From RPQJ01 sp041910015 (GTDB lineage Bacteria; Pseudomonadota; Gammaproteobacteria; Steroidobacterales; Steroidobacteraceae), in NCBI GenBank assembly GCA_041910015.1, contig JAYRRR010000154.1, positions 1 through 55,910 on the forward strand: a stretch of DNA of 55,910 bases, given 5' to 3'. The stretch's first letter is position 1, and every line of letters begins with the position of its first letter. The position numbers and the translations under genes were made by a program. Of this stretch, positions 16,043 to 26,584 are shown piece by piece. The notes beneath the pieces are model-generated. The model did no database searches. It worked only from the letters and a program-made list of their open reading frames with translations, and had not been told where the DNA came from.

Positions 16043-17260
16043 ATGGCCGAACTCGTCGTACCCAAGCAAGCCACGTTCCTCTGGGAAGGCAAGGACCGCA
16101 AGGGCAACCGCGTCAAGGGCCGCGGGCTCGCCCGCGACGAAGGCGAGATGAAGGCGGACCTGCGTCGCCAGGGCATCGCCGCCACGCGCGTACGCAAGGA
16201 GCGCCAGCTCTTCAAGAGCGAAGGCAAGGTCACCTCCGAAGACATCGCGCTGTTTGCACGCCAGCTCGCGACCATGCTGACGGCCGGTATCCCGATGGTG
16301 CAGGCGTTCGAGATCATCGGCGTCGGCCATGAGAAGCCCGCCGTGCAGAAGCTCGTGCTCGCGATCAAGAGCGACATCGAGACCGGCAATGCGCTCAACC
16401 AGGCACTGGCCAAGCATCCGCTGTACTTCGACGACCTGTTCGTGAACCTGGTCGAGGCCGGCGAGCACGCGGGCGCGCTCGAGACCGTGCTCGACAAGAT
16501 CGCCACCTACAAGGAAAAGACCGAGGCCCTCAAGAAGAAGATCAAGAAGGCGCTCTTCTACCCCGCGGCGGTGCTCGCGGTCGCGATCATCGTCACGGTC
16601 ATCCTGCTGCTGTTCGTGATTCCGCAGTTCGAGAGCCTGTTCAAGGGCTTCGGAGCCGACCTGCCGGCGTTCACGCAGTTCGTCGTGAACCTGTCGCGCT
16701 GGATGCAGGCCAAGGGCTGGATGCTGCTGATCGTGGTCGGCGGCGCGGTCTTCGCATTCGGGTATTTCTACAAACGCTCGCGACCCATGCGGCAGTTCCT
16801 CGACAGGATGTCGCTGCAGATCCCGGTCATCGGCCCGATCCTGCGCAAGGCGGCGATCGCGCGCTATGCGCGCACGCTGGCCACGATGTTCGGCGCCGGC
16901 GTGCCGCTGGTCGAGGCCATGAAGTCGGTCGCGGGGGCGACCGGCAACATCATCTACCAGGACGCCGTGCTGCGCATGCGCGACGAGATCTCCACGGGCA
17001 TGCGCATGCAGCGTGCGATGGAGAACACGGGCCTGTTCCCGAACATGGTCGTGCAGATGATCGCGGTCGGCGAGGAATCCGGCTCGCTCGACGAGATGGC
17101 CGGCAAGGTCGCCGATTTCTACGAAGCCGACGTCGACGCCGCCGTCGACGCGCTGTCCAGCCTGCTCGAGCCGATGATCATGGTCATCCTCGGCGTGCTG
17201 GTCGGCGGCATGGTCGTCGCGATGTACCTGCCGATCTTCAAGCTCGGCGCGGTCATCTGA
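16043..17260 (+). CDS. pilC: Type IV pilus inner-membrane platform protein PilC
   Basis: 405-residue polytopic membrane protein that couples the PilB/PilT motors to pilin insertion. Two T2SSF domains are recognisable (about 70-195 and 275-395). Hydrophobic segments include AAVLAVAIIVTVILLLFVIP, MLLIVVGGAVFAFGYF and MIMVILGVLVGGMVVAMYLP. The GNALNQALAKHPLYFDDLF motif and its second-half equivalent (GMRMQRAMENTGLFPNMVVQ) are typical. The stop overlaps the probable pilD start. Confidence 0.97.
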   Translation: MAELVVPKQATFLWEGKDRKGNRVKGRGLARDEGEMKADLRRQGIAATRVRKERQLFKSEGKVTSEDIALFARQLATMLTAGIPMVQAFEIIGVGHEKPAVQKLVLAIKSDIETGNALNQALAKHPLYFDDLFVNLVEAGEHAGALETVLDKIATYKEKTEALKKKIKKALFYPAAVLAVAIIVTVILLLFVIPQFESLFKGFGADLPAFTQFVVNLSRWMQAKGWMLLIVVGGAVFAFGYFYKRSRPMRQFLDRMSLQIPVIGPILRKAAIARYARTLATMFGAGVPLVEAMKSVAGATGNIIYQDAVLRMRDEISTGMRMQRAMENTGLFPNMVVQMIAVGEESGSLDEMAGKVADFYEADVDAAVDALSSLLEPMIMVILGVLVGGMVVAMYLPIFKLGAVI

Positions 17261-18201
17261 TCTCCGATTCCGTCGACATCCTCGCGACGACGCCCTGGCT
17301 GCTGGCCGGGTGCGTCTTCGCACTGGCCCTGCTCGTCGGCAGCTTCCTCAACGTCGTCATCCACCGGCTGCCGATCATGCTCGAGCGTGACTGGCAGGCG
17401 CAGGCGCGCGAGATGCTGGCGGAAGGCGGGCCCGGCAGGGATGTCGACGCAGGGGCCGGTGCCCCTGCGGCCACGCACCCGACGCCCGAGCGCTTCAACC
17501 TGCTGGTGCCGCGCTCACGCTGCCCGCACTGCAACGTCGTGATCCGGGCCTGGCAGAACGTCCCCGTCGCGAGCTGGCTGCTGCTCGGCGGCAGGTGCGC
17601 GAATTGCGGCACCCGGATTTCCGCGCGCTATCCGGTCGTCGAACTCGGCACGGCCGTACTCTCCACCGCCGTGGCGCTGCAGTTCGGCTGGCACTGGCAG
17701 ACGCTCGCCGCGCTGCTCCTGACGTGGGCGCTCGTTGCACTGACGGTCATCGACCTCGACCACAAGCTGCTGCCGGACGCGATCACGGTGCCACTGATGT
17801 GGCTCGGTCTGCTCGCGAGTCTCGCGTGGCATCCGGGCCTGCGTCCGCCGGCGCCGGTGGACCCGCGCTCCGCCCTGCTCGGTGCGGCTGGGGGCTACCT
17901 CGTGCTCTGGTCCGTCTATTGGTTGTTCAAGCTGGCGACCGGCCGGGAAGGCATGGGTTACGGCGACTTCAAGCTGCTGGCCGCGCTCGGCGCCTGGCTC
18001 GGCTGGCAGTTGCTGCCGCTGGTGCTGCTGCTCTCGGCGTTCGCGGGCGTCGTCGTCGGGGGCACGTGGATCCTGGTCGGCCGGCGCGGACGCCACGTGG
18101 AGTTTCCTTTCGGCCCGTACCTCGCGATCGCCGGCTGGATCGCGCTGATGTGGGGGCCACGGATCGTGAGCGGGTACGTCGAACGCCTGCTCGGCGGCTG
18201 A
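17257..18201 (+). CDS. pilD: Prepilin leader peptidase / N-methyltransferase PilD
   Basis: Bifunctional inner-membrane aspartic peptidase that cleaves the PilA leader and methylates Phe+1. Conserved features are LLVGSFLNVVIHRLP, two CxxC pairs (CPHC, CANC), the catalytic Asp in VIDLDHKLLPD and the second in GYGDFKLLAALG, then seven or eight spans. The first ATG (17377) would remove the first span and GSFLN, so the true start is upstream. That stretch has no ATG, GTG or TTG in frame; CTG 17257, overlapping the pilC stop (CTGA), is my choice, ATC 17260 an alternative. About 314 residues. Confidence 0.93.
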   Translation: MISDSVDILATTPWLLAGCVFALALLVGSFLNVVIHRLPIMLERDWQAQAREMLAEGGPGRDVDAGAGAPAATHPTPERFNLLVPRSRCPHCNVVIRAWQNVPVASWLLLGGRCANCGTRISARYPVVELGTAVLSTAVALQFGWHWQTLAALLLTWALVALTVIDLDHKLLPDAITVPLMWLGLLASLAWHPGLRPPAPVDPRSALLGAAGGYLVLWSVYWLFKLATGREGMGYGDFKLLAALGAWLGWQLLPLVLLLSAFAGVVVGGTWILVGRRGRHVEFPFGPYLAIAGWIALMWGPRIVSGYVERLLGG

Positions 18202-18226
18202 GCGCGCGGCCGGGCGGCGGAGCATC

Positions 18227-18904
18227 ATGACGGACGCTCACACAGACGCTGCACCACGTCTCGCGCCGGCCTTTCGCGTCGCGCTGACCGGTGGCATTGC
18301 CAGCGGCAAGACGACAGTCGCAAATCTCTTCGCCGCCCGCGGCATTCCGCTGATCGACTCGGACGTCATCGCACGCGAAGTCGTCGAGCCCGGGCAGTCC
18401 GCGCTCGCGGCCGTGGTCGCGGCGTTCGGCGCCGACGTGCTCGGCCCCGACGGCCGGCTCGACCGTCGCCGGCTGCGCGAGCAGATCTTCGCGGACGTCG
18501 CCGCACGCCGCAGGCTCGAGTCGATCCTGCATCCTGCGATTCGCGCGGAGATGGACCGGCAGTCCGTCGCCGCGGCGGGCTCGGGCCCCTACCAGATGCA
18601 CGTGATCCCGCTGCTGGCCGAGGGCGGCCGGCGCGACCACTTCGACCGCGTACTGCTCGTCGATGTGCCCGAGGCCGTGCAGGTCGAGCGGCTCATGGCG
18701 CGCGACACGGTGTCCGCCGAGCAGGCACGCGCGTCGCTGCGGGCCCAGGCCAGCCGCGAGGCCCGGCGCGCCATCGCGGACGACGTCGTGGTCAACGCCG
18801 GCCGGCTCGACGAACTCGATGCGCAGGTCCAGCGCCTGCACGAGCGTTACCTGCAATTGAGCGCGGCAAAGCGGGCGGCCGCGCGGGATGGCGAGGCCTC
18901 GTGA
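18227..18904 (+). CDS. coaE: Dephospho-CoA kinase
   Basis: Last step of CoA synthesis: phosphorylates the 3'-OH of dephospho-CoA with ATP. 225 residues. P-loop ALTGGIASGKTTVANLFA (about residue 20), then IPLIDSDVIAREVV and the lid segment ARDTVSAEQARASLRAQASR. The N-terminus has about 15 extra residues before the conserved strand; a start at a later codon is possible but ATG 18227 with GGCGGAG upstream fits. Standard position behind pilD, 25 bp away. Confidence 0.95.
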   Translation: MTDAHTDAAPRLAPAFRVALTGGIASGKTTVANLFAARGIPLIDSDVIAREVVEPGQSALAAVVAAFGADVLGPDGRLDRRRLREQIFADVAARRRLESILHPAIRAEMDRQSVAAAGSGPYQMHVIPLLAEGGRRDHFDRVLLVDVPEAVQVERLMARDTVSAEQARASLRAQASREARRAIADDVVVNAGRLDELDAQVQRLHERYLQLSAAKRAAARDGEAS

Positions 18905-19018
18905 CCCCTGCCGGCGGCTGGGCAGGACACGCGGTCCGCACCGCCCGGCATGCGCGAAATGCGACGCAGGCCGGGTTTCCGGGTTGTGTCGCGAAACGGG
19001 CATAACGCACAATAGTCG

Positions 19019-19828
19019 ATGATGAATGCGAACGAGGCTGTGGCTCCGACGGCGGACGCGGCAACGCGGGTTGTTGCCTTCGAGCAGCCGCTCAACGAGC
19101 GGATGCGCAATTTCCTGCGCCTCGACTTCGTGTATCAGCAGGCCGTACTGCACCACACGCGGCCGGACACCTGGTCGACGCGCGCGGCCGTCTCGGCGCT
19201 GCTCGAGATCCTGGCCATCACGCAAAGAGGCGACATCCGCAGCGAAGTGCTCAAGGAGCTCGAGCGGCAGACCTCGCAGCTCGCCACCTTCGCCTCGCGG
19301 CCCGGGGTCGACGCCAACCGCCTGCGGCTGCTGCTCGCGAAGCTCAACCGCATGCGTGACGAGCTGAGCTCGGTCGGCGCGCTGTTCATGCAGCCGCTGC
19401 GCGACTCGGAGTTCCTCAACGCGATCAAGCACCGCAGCACGATTCCGGGCGGCACCTGCGAGTTCGACCTGCCGGACTACACGCACTGGCTCAACCAGCC
19501 GGACGAAGTGCGCGGTGCCGACTTCGCGCACTGGCTGGCCGTGATCCGGCCGCTCGGCGATGCGATCTCCGAGCTGCTGTGGATGACGCGCGAGCAGGGC
19601 AAGTCGCGGCGCGCCACGGCACAGAACGGCGTCTTCCACCTCACGCTCGAGCGTGACGTGCCGGTGCAGCTCATCCGCATCACGCTGCCGGCCGGCACGG
19701 ACATTTACCCCGAGATCAGCGGCAGCCACTACCGCGTCAGTGTGCGCTTTCTCTCGTGGCAGGACGCGAACACGCACCCGCTGCAGATGACGGGTGACGT
19801 CCCGTTCACGCTGTCGCTCTGCACCTGA
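19019..19828 (+). CDS. zapD: Cell division protein ZapD
   Basis: Cytoplasmic FtsZ-bundling protein that stabilises the Z-ring. 269 residues with the family features FEQPLNERMRNFLRLDF near the start, a helical segment to about 160 and a C-terminal beta domain (GVFHLTLERDVPVQLIRIT). It usually sits between coaE and yacG, as here. The 113-bp gap after coaE may hold its own promoter but no clear one is seen. Double Met at the start; either may be used. Confidence 0.95.
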   Translation: MMNANEAVAPTADAATRVVAFEQPLNERMRNFLRLDFVYQQAVLHHTRPDTWSTRAAVSALLEILAITQRGDIRSEVLKELERQTSQLATFASRPGVDANRLRLLLAKLNRMRDELSSVGALFMQPLRDSEFLNAIKHRSTIPGGTCEFDLPDYTHWLNQPDEVRGADFAHWLAVIRPLGDAISELLWMTREQGKSRRATAQNGVFHLTLERDVPVQLIRITLPAGTDIYPEISGSHYRVSVRFLSWQDANTHPLQMTGDVPFTLSLCT

Positions 19829-19866
19829 CGGAAATCCATTGCCCGGTGCCGGATTTCCATCGCTCC

Positions 19867-20070
19867 ATGCCGACGTTCAACTGTCCCACCTGCCAGAAGC
19901 CGGTCGACTGGTCCCCGGCCGCGACATGGCGGCCGTTCTGCAGCGAGCGCTGTCGCCTGATCGATCTGGGCGCCTGGATCAGCGAGCAGCGCTCGATCCC
20001 CGGCGAGCAGGAGCCCGGGCCGGAAGCGGACGCACACGACCACGAAGCCGACGGCTCACGCCGTCACTGA
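19867..20070 (+). CDS. yacG: DNA gyrase inhibitor YacG
   Basis: Small zinc protein that binds GyrB. 67 residues from the ATG at 19867 (MPTFNCPTCQKPVDWSP). The four zinc ligands are in CPTC and CSERC, followed by LIDLGAWISEQRSIPG. A GTG at 19846 would add seven residues not seen in the family. The acidic, His-rich tail is normal for the group. Confidence 0.93.
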   Translation: MPTFNCPTCQKPVDWSPAATWRPFCSERCRLIDLGAWISEQRSIPGEQEPGPEADAHDHEADGSRRH

Positions 20071-20083
20071 CGCGCCGCACGCC

Positions 20084-20740
20084 ATGGATCCGGAGTTCTG
20101 GCACGAACGCTGGCGCACGCGCCAGATCGGCTTCCACCAGTCGAGCCCGCATCCGTACCTCGAACGCTGGTGGCCGTCGCTCGGCGTGCCGGTGGGCGGG
20201 CGCGTCTACGCGCCCTTGTGCGGCAAGAGCCTCGACATGGTCTGGCTCGCGGTGCGCGGTCACACCGTCGTCGGCACGGAGCTCAGTGCACTGGCGGTGC
20301 AGGAATTCTTCGGCGAACAGGGCGCGGTCGCGCAGACGAGCCCGCTCGGGCCGTTCGTGCGTCACGCCGCGGGCGCCTTCGAGGTGCTCGAGGGCGACGC
20401 GCTGGCGCTGACGCCCGCGCTGCTCGGGCCGGTCGTGGCGGCCTACGACCGCGCCGCGCTGGTCGCGCTGCCACCGGAATCGCGCGCCCGCTACGCCGCG
20501 CGGTTCGCGGAGCTGATGCCTGCCGGCAGCCAGTCGCTGCTGATCGGCTTCGAGTACGACCAGCTGCTCAAGGCGGGGCCGCCGTTTTCGGTGACACGCG
20601 CCGAGATCGACGAGCTGTACTCCCCGGGTTTCACGGTGCGCGAACTCGAGCGCATCGACATCGTCGCCGACAGCCCGAAGTTCGCCGAGGCGGGCATCGC
20701 GACGCTGCACGAGGTTGCCTACCGGCTCACGCGGCGCTGA
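20084..20740 (+). CDS. tpm: Thiopurine S-methyltransferase family protein
   Basis: SAM-dependent methyltransferase of the TPMT family, known in bacteria for methylating selenium or tellurium compounds and thiopurines. 218 residues with the signature FWHERWRTRQIGFHQ at the start, the SAM motif RVYAPLCGKSLDMVWLA and VVGTELSALAVQEFF, and YDRAALVALPPE. Starts 13 bp after yacG. Its natural substrate here is unknown. Confidence 0.93.
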   Translation: MDPEFWHERWRTRQIGFHQSSPHPYLERWWPSLGVPVGGRVYAPLCGKSLDMVWLAVRGHTVVGTELSALAVQEFFGEQGAVAQTSPLGPFVRHAAGAFEVLEGDALALTPALLGPVVAAYDRAALVALPPESRARYAARFAELMPAGSQSLLIGFEYDQLLKAGPPFSVTRAEIDELYSPGFTVRELERIDIVADSPKFAEAGIATLHEVAYRLTRR

Positions 20741-20764
20741 GCGCAGACACCACGCAAGACGGCG

Positions 20765-21235
20765 TCAGCGACGCTCGTCTCGGCGCGGCGCGGCGACCCG
20801 CTCCGGCGGCGCCCGCGTGGACAACGCCTCGACGATGGGCCGGTCGGCTTCGAGGATGTCGTGGAGCTGCAGGTCGCCTGGCTCGACCCACGCCCAGGCC
20901 TGCCCATCGAGACCGGCGACCGTGCCACTCCACGACGACACGATCCACATGTCGAGCCAGATCACGCGCCCGGGCTGGTCGACGCGGTAGCGCATCAGGC
21001 GTTCGGCCGCGTGCACATCGACGCCGAGTTCCTCGCGCAGTTCGCGGACGAGCCCGGCGCAGGGGTCTTCGCCGTCATGGAGTTTGCCGCCCGGAAACTC
21101 CCAGCGTCCGGCGAGCGCCTTGCCGGGTGGACGCTGGGTGATCAGCACACGGCCGCGCGCGTCATAGAGCGCACCCGCCACGACGATGGGGTCAGACCCC
21201 AGTTCAGTTTTTCTTGACTGGGGTCTGACCCCCAT
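20765..21235 (-). CDS. mutT: 8-oxo-dGTP diphosphatase MutT
   Basis: Nudix hydrolase that cleans oxidised guanine nucleotides. The Nudix box is GGKLHDGEDPCAGLVRELRE followed by ELGV, and WEFPGGK precedes it. The family core begins at PIVVAGALYDARG; the 16 residues before it are encoded by the REP-like palindrome at 21187-21235, whose ATG (21233-21235) directly follows the secA stop. A GTG at 21181 would cut the first beta strand. So the repeat has probably supplied a new start and N-terminus. 156 residues from the ATG. Convergent with tpm. Confidence 0.9.
   Translation of the reverse strand: MGVRPQSRKTELGSDPIVVAGALYDARGRVLITQRPPGKALAGRWEFPGGKLHDGEDPCAGLVRELREELGVDVHAAERLMRYRVDQPGRVIWLDMWIVSSWSGTVAGLDGQAWAWVEPGDLQLHDILEADRPIVEALSTRAPPERVAAPRRDERR
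21187..21235. repeat. REP-like inverted repeat between secA and mutT
   Basis: GGGGTCAGACCCCAGT (21188-21203) and its exact complement ACTGGGGTCTGACCCC (21217-21232) flank a 13-nt T-rich loop. Each arm also contains the self-complementary GGGGTCWGACCCC. Palindromes of this GGGGTCTGACCCC type are scattered in many gammaproteobacterial genomes. On the plus strand it could also fold as a terminator. It fills the whole space between secA and the conserved part of mutT. Confidence 0.8.
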
Positions 21236-24055
<2,820 letters not shown>

Positions 24056-24102
24056 GGGGGCTCCGGACGGGGCGGGACGATGTAAAGGGCGGGAATTCTA
24101 CA

Positions 24103-24125
24103 GGAAGCCTCTGGGTGAGGCTTCC
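24103..24125 (-). terminator. Hairpin between the M23 peptidase gene and secA
   Basis: GGAAGCCTC (24103-24111) and GAGGCTTCC (24117-24125) form a perfect 9-bp stem with a 5-nt loop. On the minus strand it follows the M23 gene by about 78 bp and precedes secA by 48 bp. It has no long T-run, so it may end the M23 transcript inefficiently or attenuate secA. Confidence 0.45.
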
Positions 24126-24184
24126 CGCCCGAGAATCAAGGGCTTACGAAATCGGTTCCGGGCGCCAACTTGGCAGCGGGACAA

Positions 24185-24201
24185 CCGGTATCGGGTACCG
24201 G
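24185..24201. repeat. Dispersed repeat copy C (CCGGTATCGGGTACCGG)
   Basis: Third copy of the sequence also found at 3277-3292 and 3500-3515. It lies immediately past the 3' end of the M23 peptidase gene, in the spacer upstream of secA. Confidence 0.4.
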
Positions 24202-24202
24202 T

Positions 24203-25111
24203 TCAGGGCGCCGCGAGGTACTTCATCGGATTCAGCGTGTTGCCGTCGCGCAGCACCTCGAAGTGCACGTGCGTGCCGGTCGAGCGTCCCGTGCTGCCGA
24301 TGATCGCGATCGGGTCGCCCTTCTGCACCGACGTGCCGACCCGCACGAGGTTGCGCGAGTTGTGACCGTAGCGCGTCACGTAGCCCGTCGGATGTGTGAT
24401 CTCGACGACGTTGCCGTAGCCCGACTTGACGCCCGAGAACGAAACGACGCCGGGCCCGACGGAAATGACCTTGCTGCCGGGCGTGGCGGCGAAGTCGACG
24501 CCCGCGTGAAACGCGCCGTGACCCGTGAAGGGATCCGTGCGGCGACCGAAGTGCGAGGAGATCCAGCCACCGATCAGCGGCAGCCCGCCCGGCAACATGC
24601 GCTCGCCGAGTTCGCGCGAGGCGAGCAGGATCTCGAGCGCCGTCAGTTGGCGCTCGCGGTCGTCGATCTTCGATTCGAGCGAGTCGAGCACGGCCGTCAG
24701 CTCGGGCACCTGCGCGGAACCGCCCCGCTCCTCGCTGCCTTCGGGACCGCCGGCTGGCGGGGCCTTGTCGAAGTCGAACTCGCCGCGGTCGAGACCCGCG
24801 AGGGCCGTGAGCCGCCGACCGAGCGCATCGAGACGGATCACCTGTGCGTTCAACGCGCCGACGCGCGCCGCGATGGCGTCCACCTGGCCGTCGATCCGGC
24901 CGCGGGCCGCCTGCAGGTCCTGCTTGTGCCGCTCGCTGGCGCGCACGAAAGCGCGCTGCTCGGCGCCCGCGCCCAGCAGAAAGCGGCCGAGCACGACGCC
25001 GACGACGAAAATCGATGCGACGACAAGCACGGCCACCAGCACGGCACGATGACCCGACAGCTCGATTTGCCGCGCGCGGCGGCTGCCGCCGGTGATGATC
25101 CTGAGATTCAC
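24203..25111 (-). CDS. M23 family metallopeptidase (LytM-type murein hydrolase domain)
   Basis: About 302 residues from GTG 25109-25111 (VNLRIITGGSRRARQIEL). One membrane span follows (AVLVAVLVVASIFVVGVVLG), then a coiled coil (about 60-160) and a C-terminal LytM domain. The zinc residues are visible: H and D in GAFHAGVDFAA and HxH in THVHFEV, so the enzyme should be active. Proteins of this layout cleave or remodel peptidoglycan. It is found in this position (between lpxC/DUF721 and secA) in several gammaproteobacteria. A longer N-terminus from an ATG at 25180 is possible but lacks family support. Confidence 0.9.
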   Translation of the reverse strand: MNLRIITGGSRRARQIELSGHRAVLVAVLVVASIFVVGVVLGRFLLGAGAEQRAFVRASERHKQDLQAARGRIDGQVDAIAARVGALNAQVIRLDALGRRLTALAGLDRGEFDFDKAPPAGGPEGSEERGGSAQVPELTAVLDSLESKIDDRERQLTALEILLASRELGERMLPGGLPLIGGWISSHFGRRTDPFTGHGAFHAGVDFAATPGSKVISVGPGVVSFSGVKSGYGNVVEITHPTGYVTRYGHNSRNLVRVGTSVQKGDPIAIIGSTGRSTGTHVHFEVLRDGNTLNPMKYLAAP

Positions 25112-25234
25112 TCCGCCAGGTCCTCGCGGGTCTGCATGGGCGCGAGCGACACGCTCGCCCTGCGCGCCCGCGGGCGGCATTGCGTCGAGTCACGGATTCG
25201 CGACACTATGCCCCGGCCGACTCGGTGTTGGCAA

Positions 25235-25251
25235 ATAAACCGGTCGTTTAT
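25235..25251. promoter_or_regulatory. 17-bp palindrome in the dciA / M23 divergent promoter region
   Basis: ATAAACCGGTCGTTTAT has 6-bp perfect arms (ATAAAC, GTTTAT) and a 5-bp centre, and looks like a TetR-family operator. It lies between two divergent genes, 17 bp before the dciA ATG. A TTGGCA (about 25228-25233) and TATAAA (25249-25254) lie around it with a short 15-bp spacing, so the palindrome would cover a promoter for dciA. Confidence 0.45.
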
Positions 25252-25267
25252 AAACTGCCAGTTGACA

Positions 25268-25564
25268 ATGTCCGACCGACTCAAACCCCTGTTCGGCGGT
25301 GGGCCGACATCCGGCCTCGAGGCCCTCGCCCGGCGAGCCAAGGCGGCCCAGTCGCTGACCGACAAGGTCCGCGGGGAGCTGGCCGCAGACCTGCGCCCGC
25401 ATCTCGTGGCCGCGTCCCGGCGCGGCGAGGACCTCGTCGTGATCATGGATTCGGCGGCCTGGGCGGCGCGCGTGCGCTATGGGGCGCAGCCGCTCAAGAC
25501 GCGACTCGAGGCGCTCGGCGAGACCGGGATCGGCAAGGTGCAGGTGAAGGTGCGCGGGAAATAG
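25268..25564 (+). CDS. dciA: DciA-like protein (DUF721)
   Basis: 98 residues from ATG 25268. DUF721/DciA proteins load the replicative helicase in bacteria lacking DnaC. The segment after about residue 30 carries the family pattern: LRPHLVAASRRGEDLVVIMD then SAAWAARVRYGAQPLKTRLE. This is the only plus-strand gene between mutT and the CoA block. DUF721 next to lpxC and secA is a common gammaproteobacterial arrangement, which supports the call. Confidence 0.85.
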   Translation: MSDRLKPLFGGGPTSGLEALARRAKAAQSLTDKVRGELAADLRPHLVAASRRGEDLVVIMDSAAWAARVRYGAQPLKTRLEALGETGIGKVQVKVRGK

Positions 25565-25588
25565 GGGGCAGCCCCCCCCGTTCCGCTG

Positions 25589-26497
25589 CTAGGCAGTGGC
25601 GGCGGCCACGTACGAAATCGGCGCGTCGGCCGGCTTCTCGAACGTCACCTCTTCCCACGCCGACGCGTCGGCGATCAGCGTGCGCAGCAGCTGGTTGTTG
25701 AGCCCATGGCCGGACTTGAAGCCGCTGAACTCGCCGATCAGGCTGTGGCCGAGCAGGTAGAGATCCCCGATCGCGTCGAGGATCTTGTGCTTCACGAACT
25801 CGTCCTCGTACCGCAGCCCGTCCTCGTTGAGGATGCGGTAGTCGTCGAGCACGATCGCGTTGTCGAGGTTGCCGCCGAGCGCAAGGTTGCGGGCGCGCAT
25901 GTACTCGAGGTCGCGCATGAAGCCGAACGTGCGGGCGCGGCTCACCTCGCGCAGGAAAGCCGTCGTCGAGAAGTCCATCGACGCGGCCTGCGAGCGCCGT
26001 TTGAACACCGGATGGTCGAACTCGATTTCAAAGTTGACCTTGAAACCGTCGTAGGGATCGAACCGCGCCCACTTGTCGCCGTCCTCGACCTTGACGCTCT
26101 TCTTGATGCGCACGAAGCGCTTCGCGGCGCTCTGTTCCTCGATGCCGGCCGACTGCAGCAGGAAGACGAACGGGCCGGCGCTGCCGTCCATGATCGGGAC
26201 TTCGCCGGCGCTCAGTTCGACGACGAGATTGTCGATCCCCAGGCCGGCGAGCGCGGACATGAGGTGCTCGACCGTCGATACCGTCGCCTGGCCGCAGGTG
26301 AGGCTCGTGCCCAGGGTGGTCTGGCTGACGAGTTCGGCCCGGGCCGGGATGTCGAGATCCTCGTCGAGGTCGGTGCGGCGGAAGACGATCCCCGAGTTCG
26401 CCGGTGCAGGCCGCAGGACCATCAGCACCTTCTTGCCGGTGTGCAGCCCCACGCCGGTCGCGCGGATGGAGTTCTTCAGCGTGCGTTGCTTGAGCAT
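25589..26497 (-). CDS. lpxC: UDP-3-O-acyl-N-acetylglucosamine deacetylase LpxC
   Basis: First committed step of lipid A synthesis; zinc deacetylase in the cytoplasm. 302 residues from ATG 26495-26497 (MLKQRTLKNSIRATGVGLHT); an ATG nine codons earlier adds residues outside the family. Zinc ligands are in TVEHLMSALAGLG and KHKILDAIGDLYLLG, the catalytic His in FKSGHGLNNQ, and the catalytic Glu in the VEHL region. It normally directly follows ftsZ; here the whole acyl-CoA block lies between. Spacer 26498-26584 holds no clear promoter. Confidence 0.97.
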   Translation of the reverse strand: MLKQRTLKNSIRATGVGLHTGKKVLMVLRPAPANSGIVFRRTDLDEDLDIPARAELVSQTTLGTSLTCGQATVSTVEHLMSALAGLGIDNLVVELSAGEVPIMDGSAGPFVFLLQSAGIEEQSAAKRFVRIKKSVKVEDGDKWARFDPYDGFKVNFEIEFDHPVFKRRSQAASMDFSTTAFLREVSRARTFGFMRDLEYMRARNLALGGNLDNAIVLDDYRILNEDGLRYEDEFVKHKILDAIGDLYLLGHSLIGEFSGFKSGHGLNNQLLRTLIADASAWEEVTFEKPADAPISYVAAATA

Positions 26498-26584
26498 GGG
26501 CAGCGGGAGACCCGCGAGATGCAATTGATCGCCGACTCTAGCACACCATTACCATTCCAACCTAAGTGACTGTTCCTATGGAGG

